The position numbers and the translations under genes were made by a program. The notes beneath the pieces are model-generated. The model ran no database searches. It saw nothing but the letters and a program-made list of their open reading frames with translations, and was not told the origin of the DNA. Shown here one piece after another: positions 9,422-17,746 of a DNA stretch of 64,000 nucleotides (position 1 is the first letter of the stretch; each line of letters starts with the position of its first letter). Source of the stretch: Geminicoccus sp036263595 (GTDB taxonomy: Bacteria > Pseudomonadota > Alphaproteobacteria > Geminicoccales > Geminicoccaceae); assembly GCF_036263595.1 (NCBI RefSeq), contig NZ_DATAGQ010000110.1, positions 1 through 64,000 on the forward strand. Direction: 5' to 3'.

Positions 9422-10393
9422 CTAGGCCAGCGCCTCGTTCAGCCGGGAAAGGCCGACCACACGGTGGTCGATGGTGAGCGGCTTGCGTGCGTGGAGCTGC
9501 AGGAGCTCTCTCATGTCGAGCCGTGTGCCGACGCTGGTGCCGGTGAGGGTCACGCCGGTGACCGTCAGCCATTCCTGGTCGAGCGGCACCGGATCGGAGA
9601 CCAAAGCTGCCGCGACGATGCGGCCGCGCGGGCGGATGACCTTCGTCATCGTAGCCCAGGTCGCGGTCGTGGGCGCAAAGTTGATGCAGGCATCGGCCCC
9701 GCCGGTCAGGTCGAGGATCGCCTCCGCGGCCCGTTCCGCCGGCACGGCATGGTCTGCCCCGGCCCGCCGCGCCGCATCCAGCTTGTCGGCGCCTACATCG
9801 ACCGCGACCACGATCGCGCCGGTCCGGGCTGCAAGCTGGACGGCATAGAGCCCAAGCCCGCCACAGCCGAAGATCACGCAGACCGAACCCGGCACGAGCG
9901 CCGCCTTCTTCACCCCACCCAGTGCCGTCAGGCCGGCGCACATGAGCGGAGCGCCCGCGAATGCGTCCATGTCCTCACCCAGCACCGCCACGAAGCGCGC
10001 ATCGGCCAGGACATACTCGGCAAAGGCACCATCGACATCAAAGCCGTGCGCCCGTTGCCCGGTGCAGAAGGATTCGAACCCGCTCAGGCATTCCCGGCAG
10101 TGGCCGCACGTATCATGGATCCAGGGCACGCCGACCCTCCTACCGAGCAGGGCTTCCGCCCCTGCCCCGGCCTCGACGATCCGTCCGATCCCCTCGTGGC
10201 CGGGGATCAGCGGCAGGCCGCGCCGCTGCGGTACCGTGTGGCCGGCGCAGACATGGACGTCGGTATGGCATAGGCCGCAGGCTTCGATCTGGACCAGGAC
10301 CTGCCCCACCCTGGGCTCCGGCCTCGGCACGCCCTCGATCTGCAGTGGCGCACCGAACCCGCGCAGCACCGCAGCCCGCATCGTCGCGGCCAT
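9422..10393 (-). CDS. Zinc-dependent alcohol dehydrogenase family protein
   Basis: A 323-residue medium-chain dehydrogenase. Catalytic zinc ligands lie in the CGLCHTD and PGHEGIG segments. The structural-zinc loop is CGHCRECLSGFESFC, and the nucleotide-binding motif GCGGLGLYAVQLA follows. It resembles AdhP-type ethanol/propanol dehydrogenases, although the substrate is not certain. The protein is slightly short at the C-terminus compared with about 340 residues in AdhP. It lies between recO and parC on the same strand, with about 105 bases separating it from recO, so it may have its own promoter. Confidence 0.88.
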   Translation of the reverse strand: MAATMRAAVLRGFGAPLQIEGVPRPEPRVGQVLVQIEACGLCHTDVHVCAGHTVPQRRGLPLIPGHEGIGRIVEAGAGAEALLGRRVGVPWIHDTCGHCRECLSGFESFCTGQRAHGFDVDGAFAEYVLADARFVAVLGEDMDAFAGAPLMCAGLTALGGVKKAALVPGSVCVIFGCGGLGLYAVQLAARTGAIVVAVDVGADKLDAARRAGADHAVPAERAAEAILDLTGGADACINFAPTTATWATMTKVIRPRGRIVAAALVSDPVPLDQEWLTVTGVTLTGTSVGTRLDMRELLQLHARKPLTIDHRVVGLSRLNEALA

Positions 10394-10498
10394 CAGCGTT
10401 GACCTGGCTGCAGTGGAACAGGACGAGCATGCATGTGAACGATCTTTCCGGCGGGCATCGGCTCGAAGGCGGGAGATGGTGGAAGATCCGCAGGTTCG

Positions 10499-11221
10499 TC
10501 AACCGGAAGGCTGCAGCAGGCCGACCAGGCGCTCGCGCGCCGGCGGGACCGGGCGGTCGACCGCCTCGAACAGACGCTGCTCCAGGAAGTGGCCGGCCAG
10601 GCGCAGACCATCCAGCACCTGGGCACGGTCGGGATGGCTGCCGTCCAGTAGGAAGCGCGGCAGCTTGAGGAGCCGGGGTGCCCAGTCCGCCGCCGCCTCG
10701 TACGAGACTGCGCTGCCGGTTCGCGGGGAGACGTAGTCCAGATCCTCCGTGACACCGGTCACGGCGCAGCGGTCGAGCGACAGGCCGAACCCGGTCTCCG
10801 CCAGCAGGACCAGCTCGAACCGGACATAGTGGCCAAGCCAGGCATCGTCATCGCAGAGTGCATCGGCGAGCTGGACGGTTGCGGCATAGAGGCCCGGATG
10901 CGGATCGCGCTCGGCCGTGCCCTGGTCGAGCAGCGCCATGGCCGAGGAAAGGCCGGCCAGCGCCAAGGGTGTGTCCAGCACGTCGGCAGCGTGGGTGCGG
11001 ATCGCCTCGCCCTTCAGGTTGCCGAGCTGCTCGGCCATTCTGGCATGCCAATGGAGATCCAGCCGGTTGCCGGGCTGCCACAGATGGGCATTCGCCCGGG
11101 CGCCGCCACCCTGGACGAGACCGGCATGACGCCCGTGCTGGAAGGTGAAGGCGTGCACGACGAGGCCAGCCTCGCCATGGCGCCGCCTCGTCAGCACGAA
11201 GCCTTCGTCCTGCCATTCCAA
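10499..11221 (-). CDS. recO: DNA repair protein RecO
   Basis: A 240-residue RecO, which loads RecA onto SSB-coated DNA in the RecFOR pathway. The N-terminal OB fold (MEWQDEGFVLTRRRHGEAG) is followed by the helical domain. The zinc-finger cysteines common in RecO are only partly present: one cysteine is visible in DRCAVTG. Its start lies four bases after the era stop, in the widely conserved rnc-era-recO order. Confidence 0.93.
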   Translation of the reverse strand: MEWQDEGFVLTRRRHGEAGLVVHAFTFQHGRHAGLVQGGGARANAHLWQPGNRLDLHWHARMAEQLGNLKGEAIRTHAADVLDTPLALAGLSSAMALLDQGTAERDPHPGLYAATVQLADALCDDDAWLGHYVRFELVLLAETGFGLSLDRCAVTGVTEDLDYVSPRTGSAVSYEAAADWAPRLLKLPRFLLDGSHPDRAQVLDGLRLAGHFLEQRLFEAVDRPVPPARERLVGLLQPSG

Positions 11222-11225
11222 GGGA

Positions 11226-12143
11226 TCATCCCCGGCTGTCGAGCCCCATCTCCCGATAGCGCTCGGGATCGTCAGTCCATTCGCGGACCTTCACGAACAG
11301 GAACAGGTGGACACGGGCATCCAGCAGCTTTTCCAGGTCCTGGCGCGCTGCCTGGCCGATCGCCTTGATCCGGGTGCCGCCCTTGCCCAGCACGATCGCC
11401 TTCTGGCTGTCGCGCAGCACGTAGACCACCTGGTCGATACGGACTTCCTTGCCGTCCTCGCTTTCCAGGTACTGCTCGGTCTCGACCGTGATGCTGTAGG
11501 GCAGTTCGTCCTGCAGTTGCAGGAAGACCTTCTCCCGCGTGATCTCGGCGGCCAAAGCCCGGTCCGACAGGTCGGACAACTGGTCTTCCGGGTAGAGCCA
11601 CACACCTTCCGGCAAAGCCTTGGCCACGGCCGCCAGCAGGTCGGCGCAACCGTCGCCCTTGAGCGCCGAGACGATGAAGGTCTCCTCGAACGGCACGACC
11701 TTGTTGGCTTCCGCGATCAGCGGCAGCGCCTTGTCCCGGCGCACCGCGTCGATCTTGTTGATCACCAGCCAGGCACGTCGCTGCCGGCCGGCCAGGCCCT
11801 CGAGCACCGCCCGCGCCTGGGCGTTCAGACCCTTGTCGGCATCCAGCACGAACAGGACGAGATCGGCATCGTCCACCCCGTCCCAGGCCGCCTGCACCAT
11901 GGCGCGCTCCAGGGCACGCTTGGCCCCGGCGAAGATGCCTGGCGTGTCAACGAACAGGACCTGGGACTCGTCGACGGTCGTGATCCCGATCACCCGCCGC
12001 CTGGTCGTCTGCGCCTTCGGCGTGACGATCGAGACCTTGTGGCCGACCAGATGGTTCAGGAGCGTGGACTTGCCGGCGTTCGGTGCACCGGCGAGCGCCA
12101 CGAAGCCGCAGCGGGTGGCCGATTCGGTGCTTGGATCGGTCAT
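11226..12143 (-). CDS. era: GTPase Era
   Basis: A 305-residue Era GTPase that binds 16S rRNA and assists 30S maturation. The G1 motif GAPNAGKST, the G3 motif DTPGIF and the G4 motif NKID are visible, and the C-terminal KH domain contains the GKGGTRIKAIG loop. The start overlaps the rnc stop by four bases, which indicates translational coupling with rnc. Confidence 0.96.
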   Translation of the reverse strand: MTDPSTESATRCGFVALAGAPNAGKSTLLNHLVGHKVSIVTPKAQTTRRRVIGITTVDESQVLFVDTPGIFAGAKRALERAMVQAAWDGVDDADLVLFVLDADKGLNAQARAVLEGLAGRQRRAWLVINKIDAVRRDKALPLIAEANKVVPFEETFIVSALKGDGCADLLAAVAKALPEGVWLYPEDQLSDLSDRALAAEITREKVFLQLQDELPYSITVETEQYLESEDGKEVRIDQVVYVLRDSQKAIVLGKGGTRIKAIGQAARQDLEKLLDARVHLFLFVKVREWTDDPERYREMGLDSRG

Positions 12144-12919
12144 GATTGGGTACCGGCGAGTTGGTCGAGCATGAGCCGTGCCGCGGCCTGTTCGGCCGCC
12201 CGCTTGGAATGGCCGGACGCGGCGACGGCCGCCCTGTCCGTGACGCTGACGCTCACCACGAAGGTGGGAGCATGCGGCGGGCCTTCAGTGGAGATCACCG
12301 TATAGATCGGCCGATCCGCGGCCCTGGCCTGCGCCCATTCCTGCAGCGCGGTCTTCGGGTCGCGGCTGGGCAGGCCGGCGCTGGCCACGAGTGGCTGCCA
12401 GTGCCGCCGGACGAAGGCTTCGGCCGGGGACCAGCCGCCATCCAGGTAGATGGCGCCGATCAGTGCCTCCACCGTGTCGGCCAGGATCGCCGGGTTGTCC
12501 CGGCCACCACCGTCCTCCTCGCTCTTGGCGACCACCAGCCAGCGGCCCACGCCCAGCTTCTGCGCAATCGTGGCGAGCGTCTCGCGCCGCACCAGTCCGT
12601 CCTGGCGCAGGGCCAGCGTGCCCTCGGAATCGTTGCGGAAATGCTCGATCAGCATGTGCGCCGCGACCAGGCCCAGGACCCGGTCGCCCAGGAACTCCAG
12701 CCGCTCGTTCGAGCGGCGCTCGCGCCGACGGCCGGTCGGCCGGCGGACGGCGCTCGCATGGGTGAGGGCCTCGTGCAGGAGCTGGCGGTCGCGGAACCGG
12801 TGGCCGAGGATGGCTTCGATGTCGTCCGGCGCCGGCTCCACGACCGGCATCGCGGGCGCAATGTCGTCGGTCAACGGATCGTACTGAACAACCGATCGAA
12901 CCGGGTCGAGAACGGCCAT
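12140..12919 (-). CDS. rnc: Ribonuclease III
   Basis: RNase III cleaves double-stranded RNA in rRNA processing. The signature NERLEFLGDRVLG, the second acidic cluster ADTVEALIGAIYLDGG and a C-terminal dsRNA-binding domain are all present. The ATG at 12919 is preferred because GGAG lies eight bases upstream. This gives 259 residues with about 25 extra N-terminal residues. That start overlaps the lepB 3' end by 49 bases. An internal ATG at 12850 would avoid the overlap but has no visible ribosome binding site. Confidence 0.94.
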   Translation of the reverse strand: MAVLDPVRSVVQYDPLTDDIAPAMPVVEPAPDDIEAILGHRFRDRQLLHEALTHASAVRRPTGRRRERRSNERLEFLGDRVLGLVAAHMLIEHFRNDSEGTLALRQDGLVRRETLATIAQKLGVGRWLVVAKSEEDGGGRDNPAILADTVEALIGAIYLDGGWSPAEAFVRRHWQPLVASAGLPSRDPKTALQEWAQARAADRPIYTVISTEGPPHAPTFVVSVSVTDRAAVAASGHSKRAAEQAAARLMLDQLAGTQS

Positions 12920-13611
12920 GCCCAAGGCTCCAGGATGCCGGCGGAACCGTCGGTGGAGAAGAACAGGATCTCGGCCCGGCCGACCAGGTTTTCGACGGGG
13001 ACGTAGCCGAGGCTGGGATCCCGGCTGTCCTGCGAGTTGTCGCGGTTGTCGCCCATCATGAACACATGGTCCGGCGGGACCTCGAATTCACGGGTGTCGT
13101 CCATGGGCCCGTCGGGATAGCGGTCGAGGATCTCGTGCACCCGCCCGCCCGGCAGGGTTTCCCGGAACATCGGCACGCTGCCTTCGTTCAGGTCATTGAA
13201 CGTCCCGGCCGGATCCTGTGGCACTTCCTCGCCGTTGATGTAGAGCCGGCCGCTGCGCATCTGGATGCGGTCACCCGGCAGCCCGATCACCCGCTTGATG
13301 TAGTCGACGTTCTCGCCAGGGCGCTTGAACACGGCCACGTCGCCGCGCTCGGGCAGGCTGCCGAACACCCGGCCCTGGATCGGGACGATGCCCCACGGGA
13401 ACGACCAGCGGCTGTAGCCGTAGGCGTACTTGCTGACGAACAGATAGTCGCCGACCAGCAGCGTCGGCTTCATCGAGCCCGACGGAATGTTGAACGGCTC
13501 GAACAGGAAGGTGCGCACGACCACGGCGATCAGGATCGCGTAGACGAGCGTCTTGACGGTTTCCACCGCCGAGGAGGACTTGCGCTTATCCAGCGCGACG
13601 TGATCGGGCAT
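12871..13611 (-). CDS. lepB: Signal peptidase I
   Basis: The membrane-bound leader peptidase that cleaves signal peptides. It is 246 residues from the ATG at 13611. A single N-terminal membrane segment (TVKTLVYAILIAVVVRTFLF) is followed by the catalytic serine in NIPSGSMKPTL and the catalytic lysine in DYIKRVIGLPGD. The C-terminal GDNRDNSQDSR box is also present. A longer frame reaches 13683 but adds a proline/arginine-rich tail unlike the family. It lies upstream of rnc and overlaps it, which makes lepB-rnc-era-recO one unit. Confidence 0.94.
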   Translation of the reverse strand: MPDHVALDKRKSSSAVETVKTLVYAILIAVVVRTFLFEPFNIPSGSMKPTLLVGDYLFVSKYAYGYSRWSFPWGIVPIQGRVFGSLPERGDVAVFKRPGENVDYIKRVIGLPGDRIQMRSGRLYINGEEVPQDPAGTFNDLNEGSVPMFRETLPGGRVHEILDRYPDGPMDDTREFEVPPDHVFMMGDNRDNSQDSRDPSLGYVPVENLVGRAEILFFSTDGSAGILEPWAWPFSTRFDRLFSTIR

Positions 13612-13769
13612 CAGTGGATCGGGCTCGGGCCATGGAAGGAAGTGACAAGGTCGAGGATCCGGCCGTCCCAGCCGACAAACCACACCCTATCGAAACGTTG
13701 GTCTGGAAGACCTGACGCGCCTTCATAAAGCAAGGACTTTTGCCATGCCCGACGATCAACTTCCAGCGC

Positions 13770-14171
13770 TCAGGCGGCAGGCTCGGCGGAAATGAGCGCA
13801 ATGGCCTGTGCCAGCGGCGGCTCGTCGGTCAGGGTGAGTTCCACATGGGGACGCATGCCGGGCGGCGTCATCTCGGCCAGGCGCTCGGCCGCACGGCCGG
13901 TCAGGCGCACCACCGGCTTGCCGCCGGGCAGGTTCTCCACCCCGATCTCCCGCCAGGACACGCCGCGCGCCAGGCCCGTCCCCAGTGCCTTGGCGACCGC
14001 CTCCTTGGCGGCATAGCGCTTGGCATAGGTCTCCGCGCGCCGCAGCCGCCGGTCCGCCTTGTTCCGCTCGGTCTCGGTGAAGCAGCGCTGGGTGAACCGG
14101 TCGCCGAAGCGGGCCAGCGTCTTCTCGATCCGCCGGATGTCGATCAGGTCGGTACCCATGCCCAGGATCAT
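13770..14171 (-). CDS. acpS: Holo-[acyl-carrier-protein] synthase
   Basis: Transfers 4'-phosphopantetheine from CoA to acyl carrier protein. It is 133 residues, beginning MILGMGTDLIDIRRIE, which carries the metal-binding aspartate. The second family motif (KRYAAKEAVAKALGTG) follows. The ATG at 14171 overlaps the pdxJ stop as ATGA, which decides the start over much longer upstream frames. About 158 bases separate it from lepB. Confidence 0.95.
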   Translation of the reverse strand: MILGMGTDLIDIRRIEKTLARFGDRFTQRCFTETERNKADRRLRRAETYAKRYAAKEAVAKALGTGLARGVSWREIGVENLPGGKPVVRLTGRAAERLAEMTPPGMRPHVELTLTDEPPLAQAIALISAEPAA

Positions 14172-14908
14172 AGGGTCAGCCCGCGCGCCTCGTCCATCAG
14201 CCGGCGCATCTCGCCGATCGAGGCGTGCCAGCCACGGAACAACGCCTCGCCGACCAGGAAGTGGCCGATGTTCAGCTCGACCATCGCCGGCAGCCGCGCG
14301 ATCGGCGCTACGGTCGCGTAGTCGAGCCCATGGCCGGCATGGCATTCCAGGCCGAGCTCGATCGTCAGCCTGGCCGCCGCCTCGATCCGCTCCAGCTCGC
14401 GCTGCCGCTCCGCTCCTTCCGCCTCGCAATAGGTGCCGGTATGCAGCTCGACGATGTCCGCGCCGACCTTGGAGGCAGCGAGGAGCTGCCTGGGATCGGG
14501 ATCGACGAACAGCGACACGCGAATACCGGCATCCTTCAGCTTCGCGACGAACGGCGTCATCCGCTCTTCCTGCCCGGCTACCGCCAGCCCGTGCTCGGTC
14601 GTCCGCTCCTCGCGGCGCTCCGGCACCAGGCAGGCCGCATGCGGCAGGACGCGCAGCGCGATCCCCAGCATCTCCTCGGTGACGCCCATCTCCAGGTTCA
14701 GCGGCAGGTCGATCTCGCTCTTGAGCCGGTCGACATCGTGGTCGCGGATATGGCGACGGTCCTCGCGCAGATGGGCCGTGATCCCGTCGCCGCCGGCGTC
14801 GCGGATCATCGCGGCGGCGCGCAGCGGGTCCGGATGGGCGCCACCTCGCGCATTCCTGACCGTCGCCACGTGATCGACGTTCACCCCGAGCCGCAACCGC
14901 CGCGCCAT
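14168..14908 (-). CDS. pdxJ: Pyridoxine 5'-phosphate synthase
   Basis: Condenses deoxyxylulose 5-phosphate with 3-amino-2-oxopropyl phosphate in the DXP-dependent vitamin B6 pathway. It is 246 residues from the ATG at 14908, starting MARRLRLGVNVDHVATVRNARGG. The catalytic histidine segment (ITAHLREDRRHI) and the ELHTGTYCEA and GHGLDY motifs are present. Extending upstream to 15040 would add unrelated residues. It is coupled to acpS by a four-base overlap, as in many alphaproteobacteria. Confidence 0.96.
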   Translation of the reverse strand: MARRLRLGVNVDHVATVRNARGGAHPDPLRAAAMIRDAGGDGITAHLREDRRHIRDHDVDRLKSEIDLPLNLEMGVTEEMLGIALRVLPHAACLVPERREERTTEHGLAVAGQEERMTPFVAKLKDAGIRVSLFVDPDPRQLLAASKVGADIVELHTGTYCEAEGAERQRELERIEAAARLTIELGLECHAGHGLDYATVAPIARLPAMVELNIGHFLVGEALFRGWHASIGEMRRLMDEARGLTL

Positions 14909-14981
14909 GATCCGCTCCACCGCTTCATCGCGGCGTCGGTTTAGTCCCTGGCGGCGCCATCGGCGAGCATCTTTGCCGCCG

Positions 14982-15797
14982 TCAGCCGGGATAGTCCGGA
15001 TCAGCGTTGAACGGATACGGACCCTCGGCCAGGTCGACATAGACGGTGTGGCTGACCAGACCGCTCCCGTCGATCCAGTGATGCAGCTGGAAGGCGGGCG
15101 GCTCCATCACGAAGCCCGCGGCCGATCCCGGCCGAAGATCGAGATCGACCTGATGGACCACCGATGGGGCGATGCTGGCGATGGTGCCGGCAAACCGCAT
15201 GGTCATCGGACGGTGATGGTGGCCGCAGACCACGCGCTCGACCTGGGGGTGGCGGGCCACCACCGCGGCCAGCCGCTCGGGATGGCGCAGCCCGATCTCG
15301 TCCATGTGGCCGATGCCGGACGTGAAGGGCGGGTGATGCATCGCCAGGATCGTGGGCTTGCCCGGCTGCTCGGCCAGGCGCGCCTCCAGCCAGCCGAGGC
15401 TGGCAGCGTCCAGCTCGCCATGGCCGTGGCCCGGCACCACCGTGTCGAGCATGACGATCCGCACCGGAAAGTCCTCGACCACATGATGCAGCAGGGAACC
15501 GTCCAGCCGGCCCAGATGGCGCGGCAGGATCGCTTGCAGGTTTTCGCGCCGATCATGGTTGCCGGGCACCACGAGCACCGGCGGCGCCAGCCTTTCCAGC
15601 ATCCCGGCCAGGAGGCGGTACTCCTCCTCGCGGCCGCAATCCGTGAGGTCGCCGGTGACGATGATCACGTCCGGCTGGGGCTGGAGCGAGGCGACGCGGT
15701 CAATGGCACGGGCGACCATGGAATTGGTCGCAACCCGCCCGTAGGCCAGCCGGCCGTTCGGGACCACGTGGAGATCGGTGAGCTGGCAGATCAGCAA
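14982..15797 (-). CDS. Metallophosphoesterase, CpdA-like phosphodiesterase
   Basis: A 271-residue calcineurin-like phosphoesterase. The metal-ligand motifs appear in order: QLTDLH near the N-terminus, GDLTDCG, GNHDRR, MHHPP and GHHHR. The arrangement matches CpdA/Icc-type class III cyclic-nucleotide phosphodiesterases. Cyclic AMP is a plausible substrate, but phosphodiesters in general cannot be excluded. It lies between pdxJ and the broken comM gene on the same strand, with about 73 bases to pdxJ. Confidence 0.87.
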   Translation of the reverse strand: MLICQLTDLHVVPNGRLAYGRVATNSMVARAIDRVASLQPQPDVIIVTGDLTDCGREEEYRLLAGMLERLAPPVLVVPGNHDRRENLQAILPRHLGRLDGSLLHHVVEDFPVRIVMLDTVVPGHGHGELDAASLGWLEARLAEQPGKPTILAMHHPPFTSGIGHMDEIGLRHPERLAAVVARHPQVERVVCGHHHRPMTMRFAGTIASIAPSVVHQVDLDLRPGSAAGFVMEPPAFQLHHWIDGSGLVSHTVYVDLAEGPYPFNADPDYPG

Positions 15798-15901
15798 GTC
15801 GAGGCTCCTGGTGCGCTCAGGACAGGTCGAAGCGTCGTCCGCTTAGGACCTGGTGCACGACAGGATGGTGACAGCCGGGCCGGGAGAAGACGAGAGCCTG
15901 C

Positions 15902-16513
15902 TCAGCTCCGCCGTGGTGCCGGCCGGCGGAACGCCAGCGCCTCGGCGATCTGCGCCTTGCGCACGATGTCGCTGCCGTCCAGGTCGGCGATCGTGCGGGC
16001 CACCCGTACGACCCGGTGCCAGCTGCGCGCGGTCAGGTGCAGGTGCTTGGCCGCCCGCTCCAGCAGCTGGCGGGCGGTCGGCTCCAATGGCGCGATCTCG
16101 TCCAGGATTTCGCCTTGCGCCTCGGCATTGGTCCGAAGCTCCGGCCGCCCGGCCCTTGCGAACCGCTCCGACTGGATCTCGCGTGCCGCCGCCACCCGGG
16201 CCGCCACCGTGGCGCTGTCGTCGGTGGGTGCGGGCAGCATCAGGTCGGACGGCTGCACCGCCGGCACCTCCACCACCAGGTCGATCCGGTCGAACAGCGG
16301 GCCGGAGATCCGGGACATGTAGTCGTCGGCGCAGCGCGGCGCCTTGGCACACTGCAGCTCGCGCGTGCCCAGATGGCCGCAGCGGCACGGGTTCATCGCC
16401 GCGACCAGCTGGAACCTTGCGGGGTAGGTCGCATGCGCCGCTGCCCGCGGTACGGTGATCTGCCCGGTCTCCAGCGGCTGGCGGAGCGCGTCCAGCACGT
16501 TGCGCTGGAACTC
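15902..16513 (-). pseudogene. comM: comM/yifB C-terminal fragment, separated by transposon insertion
   Basis: The 3' part of a YifB/ComM family AAA+ ATPase gene, about 200 residues. Visible are the Walker-B-side and sensor region VAAMNPCRCGHLG, then SRISGPLFDRIDLVVEV, and the C-terminal Mg-chelatase-like domain (HLTARSWHRVVRVARTIADL). The frame is open up to the insertion, reading back into PEFQRNVLDALRQPLETG. The partner fragment is at 20349-21283. This piece has no ribosome binding site of its own and lacks Walker A, so it is presumably dead. ComM is a branch-migration helicase needed for natural transformation in some proteobacteria. Confidence 0.9.
16506..16513. repeat. Left target-site duplicate, 8 bp
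   Basis: TGGAACTC here is repeated at 20349-20356, flanking the transposon. Eight bases is the usual duplication for IS1595-family elements. The match continues four more bases (CGGC) into the left end, which is either chance or a 12-bp duplication. The position is fixed by the intact comM reading frame. Confidence 0.75.
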
Positions 16514-16518
16514 CGGCC

Positions 16519-16546
16519 TTAGGTAGCAAATGCACCTATAGCCGAA
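16519..16546. repeat. Left terminal inverted repeat of the transposon
   Basis: Begins TTAGGTAGCAAA, two mismatches, CACCT, three mismatches and one matching G, then CCGAA. It pairs with the reverse complement of 20316-20343. The first 12 bases are identical in the two ends. With the 8-bp duplication, five weakly conserved bases lie outside this core at each end. Confidence 0.85.
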
Positions 16547-16618
16547 ACGCTGGGAGTTCGGCTGTGGGCGTGTCCTGTTGGGCTACACATCGGAAGATTG
16601 CCGAGGCATGCTGCGATC

Positions 16619-17422
16619 ATGCTGCGGCTGATTCTATCACGCGTCGTCCTTTACGGGATTTGGCTCCTCTCCGGCTGCTGGACGGTAGTCAGGATCGTGT
16701 TTGACATGATCGGCTACGCGACGGTGCCTGGAGATATCCCAGTTGCCCAAGACATGGCTGGGCAAATTATCCGCTGGTTCCTTACGGTGCCTTGGTGGGT
16801 GCCCGCCATTATGTTTGTGGCGATGACGGTTGCGGTCATTTGGATCGCAGTCCGCCAAACCTGGATGCTGACTGGCCGTGAGGCTGCCCAGAAACGGGCC
16901 GAGGAAAAGGAGCGTAAGCAAGCTATCGCTGAGTGTGTGTCTGACGAGAATTTTCAGGGCGAACTTGAGGAAGTTAGGCGCAGTGTCTCTGAAAGATTGG
17001 GCCTCTTCAGAGAAGAACTGCGTACGATGCGGGCTGATCTCTCGTCCGGCAAGATAGACCGACCTGCTGCTGGTGCAATAATAAATAGACTCACCGACGA
17101 TGCAAAAGAGTATGGCGAGAACCTAATCGAAGGACCATTCGGTGATGCGTTGTTGTTCTCTCCATATGGAGAGGAGAAAGCGAGGCTACTTAGACATTAT
17201 GAAGTAGGCGATTATCATGAGGGTTCTACGCACGTTTCATTTTTGGATGCTACGCTCGAAAACACTCTGAACAAGAGGGAAAAGTACGTTAACAAGACAC
17301 TGGATGAAGCGATAGCCAACTATCAGAGAGAGCGCCAGAAGCTGTTGCAAGCATTCTATCTGTCCAGGCGTGATGGAAAGCTACTTGCTCGGCTCCGCAA
17401 GCTGACCGGTGGATCAGCTTAA
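16619..17422 (+). CDS. Membrane-anchored coiled-coil protein of unknown function (transposon cargo)
   Basis: I do not recognise this family. From the ATG at 16619 it is 267 residues; an in-frame TTG at 16598 with GGAAG just upstream would add seven. Two N-terminal membrane segments (about 1-28 and 53-78) are followed by a long charged, helical, coiled-coil-prone cytoplasmic part. The last third contains EKYVNKTLDEAIANYQRERQ. Codon usage and GC are clearly lower than in the host genes. It sits at the left end of the transposon, convergent with the DUF6471 gene and overlapping its 3' end by four bases. A two-helix anchor with a stalk could sense or act at the membrane, but this is only inference. 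Confidence 0.72.
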   Translation: MLRLILSRVVLYGIWLLSGCWTVVRIVFDMIGYATVPGDIPVAQDMAGQIIRWFLTVPWWVPAIMFVAMTVAVIWIAVRQTWMLTGREAAQKRAEEKERKQAIAECVSDENFQGELEEVRRSVSERLGLFREELRTMRADLSSGKIDRPAAGAIINRLTDDAKEYGENLIEGPFGDALLFSPYGEEKARLLRHYEVGDYHEGSTHVSFLDATLENTLNKREKYVNKTLDEAIANYQRERQKLLQAFYLSRRDGKLLARLRKLTGGSA

Positions 17423-17640
17423 TCCAGATCTATCCGTGCTGCCCCCATCGCCTTGAGGCACTGTACGAAGAACACGGCCGAGAACCCACCACGGCTGATC
17501 TTGGTCCTCACGTTCTGCGAGTTCTCCGTTACGCCGATCTCGGCGAGCTTTGCTACTAGTTGGTCGTAGGTCATGTTGCGCCGCTTCATCTCGGCCTTGA
17601 GCATGCCCTTGACCAAATCAAGCCATTCTTGGTCGTGCAT
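17419..17640 (-). CDS. DUF6471 family small HTH-like protein, probable regulator of the transposase
   Basis: A 73-residue protein beginning MHDQEWLDLVKGMLKAEMKR. The middle (MTYDQLVAKLAEIGVTE, then VRTKISRGGFSAVF) resembles a lambda-repressor-like HTH and the DUF6471 family. The start at 17640 is supported by GAGG seven bases upstream. It is transcribed divergently from the transposase across a region with a perfect 16-bp inverted repeat. A role as autoregulator and transposase repressor is inference from that layout. Confidence 0.7.
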   Translation of the reverse strand: MHDQEWLDLVKGMLKAEMKRRNMTYDQLVAKLAEIGVTENSQNVRTKISRGGFSAVFFVQCLKAMGAARIDLD

Positions 17641-17667
17641 CGTTTTGCCTCGGTTGCGTTCACAAAC

Positions 17668-17746
17668 GCATCGTATCCGTAACGAACAGCGTTGACAACG
17701 TAGGCTAGTGTAGCCATATTCGTAACGGAAGTTACGGATACGATGC
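17668..17746. promoter_or_regulatory. Divergent control region with perfect 16-bp inverted repeat and transposase promoter
   Basis: GCATCGTATCCGTAAC at 17668-17683 is perfectly inverted at 17731-17746. A third half-site CGTAAC lies at 17721-17726, forming a small palindrome CGTAAC-GGAA-GTTACG with the right arm. A likely promoter, TTGACA at 17692-17697 and CATATT at 17715-17720 with 17-base spacing, lies between the arms and faces the transposase. The right arm covers the transposase ATG at 17743. Binding at both arms would block the promoter and the start codon. Confidence 0.65.

Noticed and set aside
13684..14429. Long upstream extensions of lepB and acpS
   Set aside because: The added residues are arginine/proline rich; acpS has a clear ATGA overlap with pdxJ, and lepB family N-termini begin at the chosen ATG.
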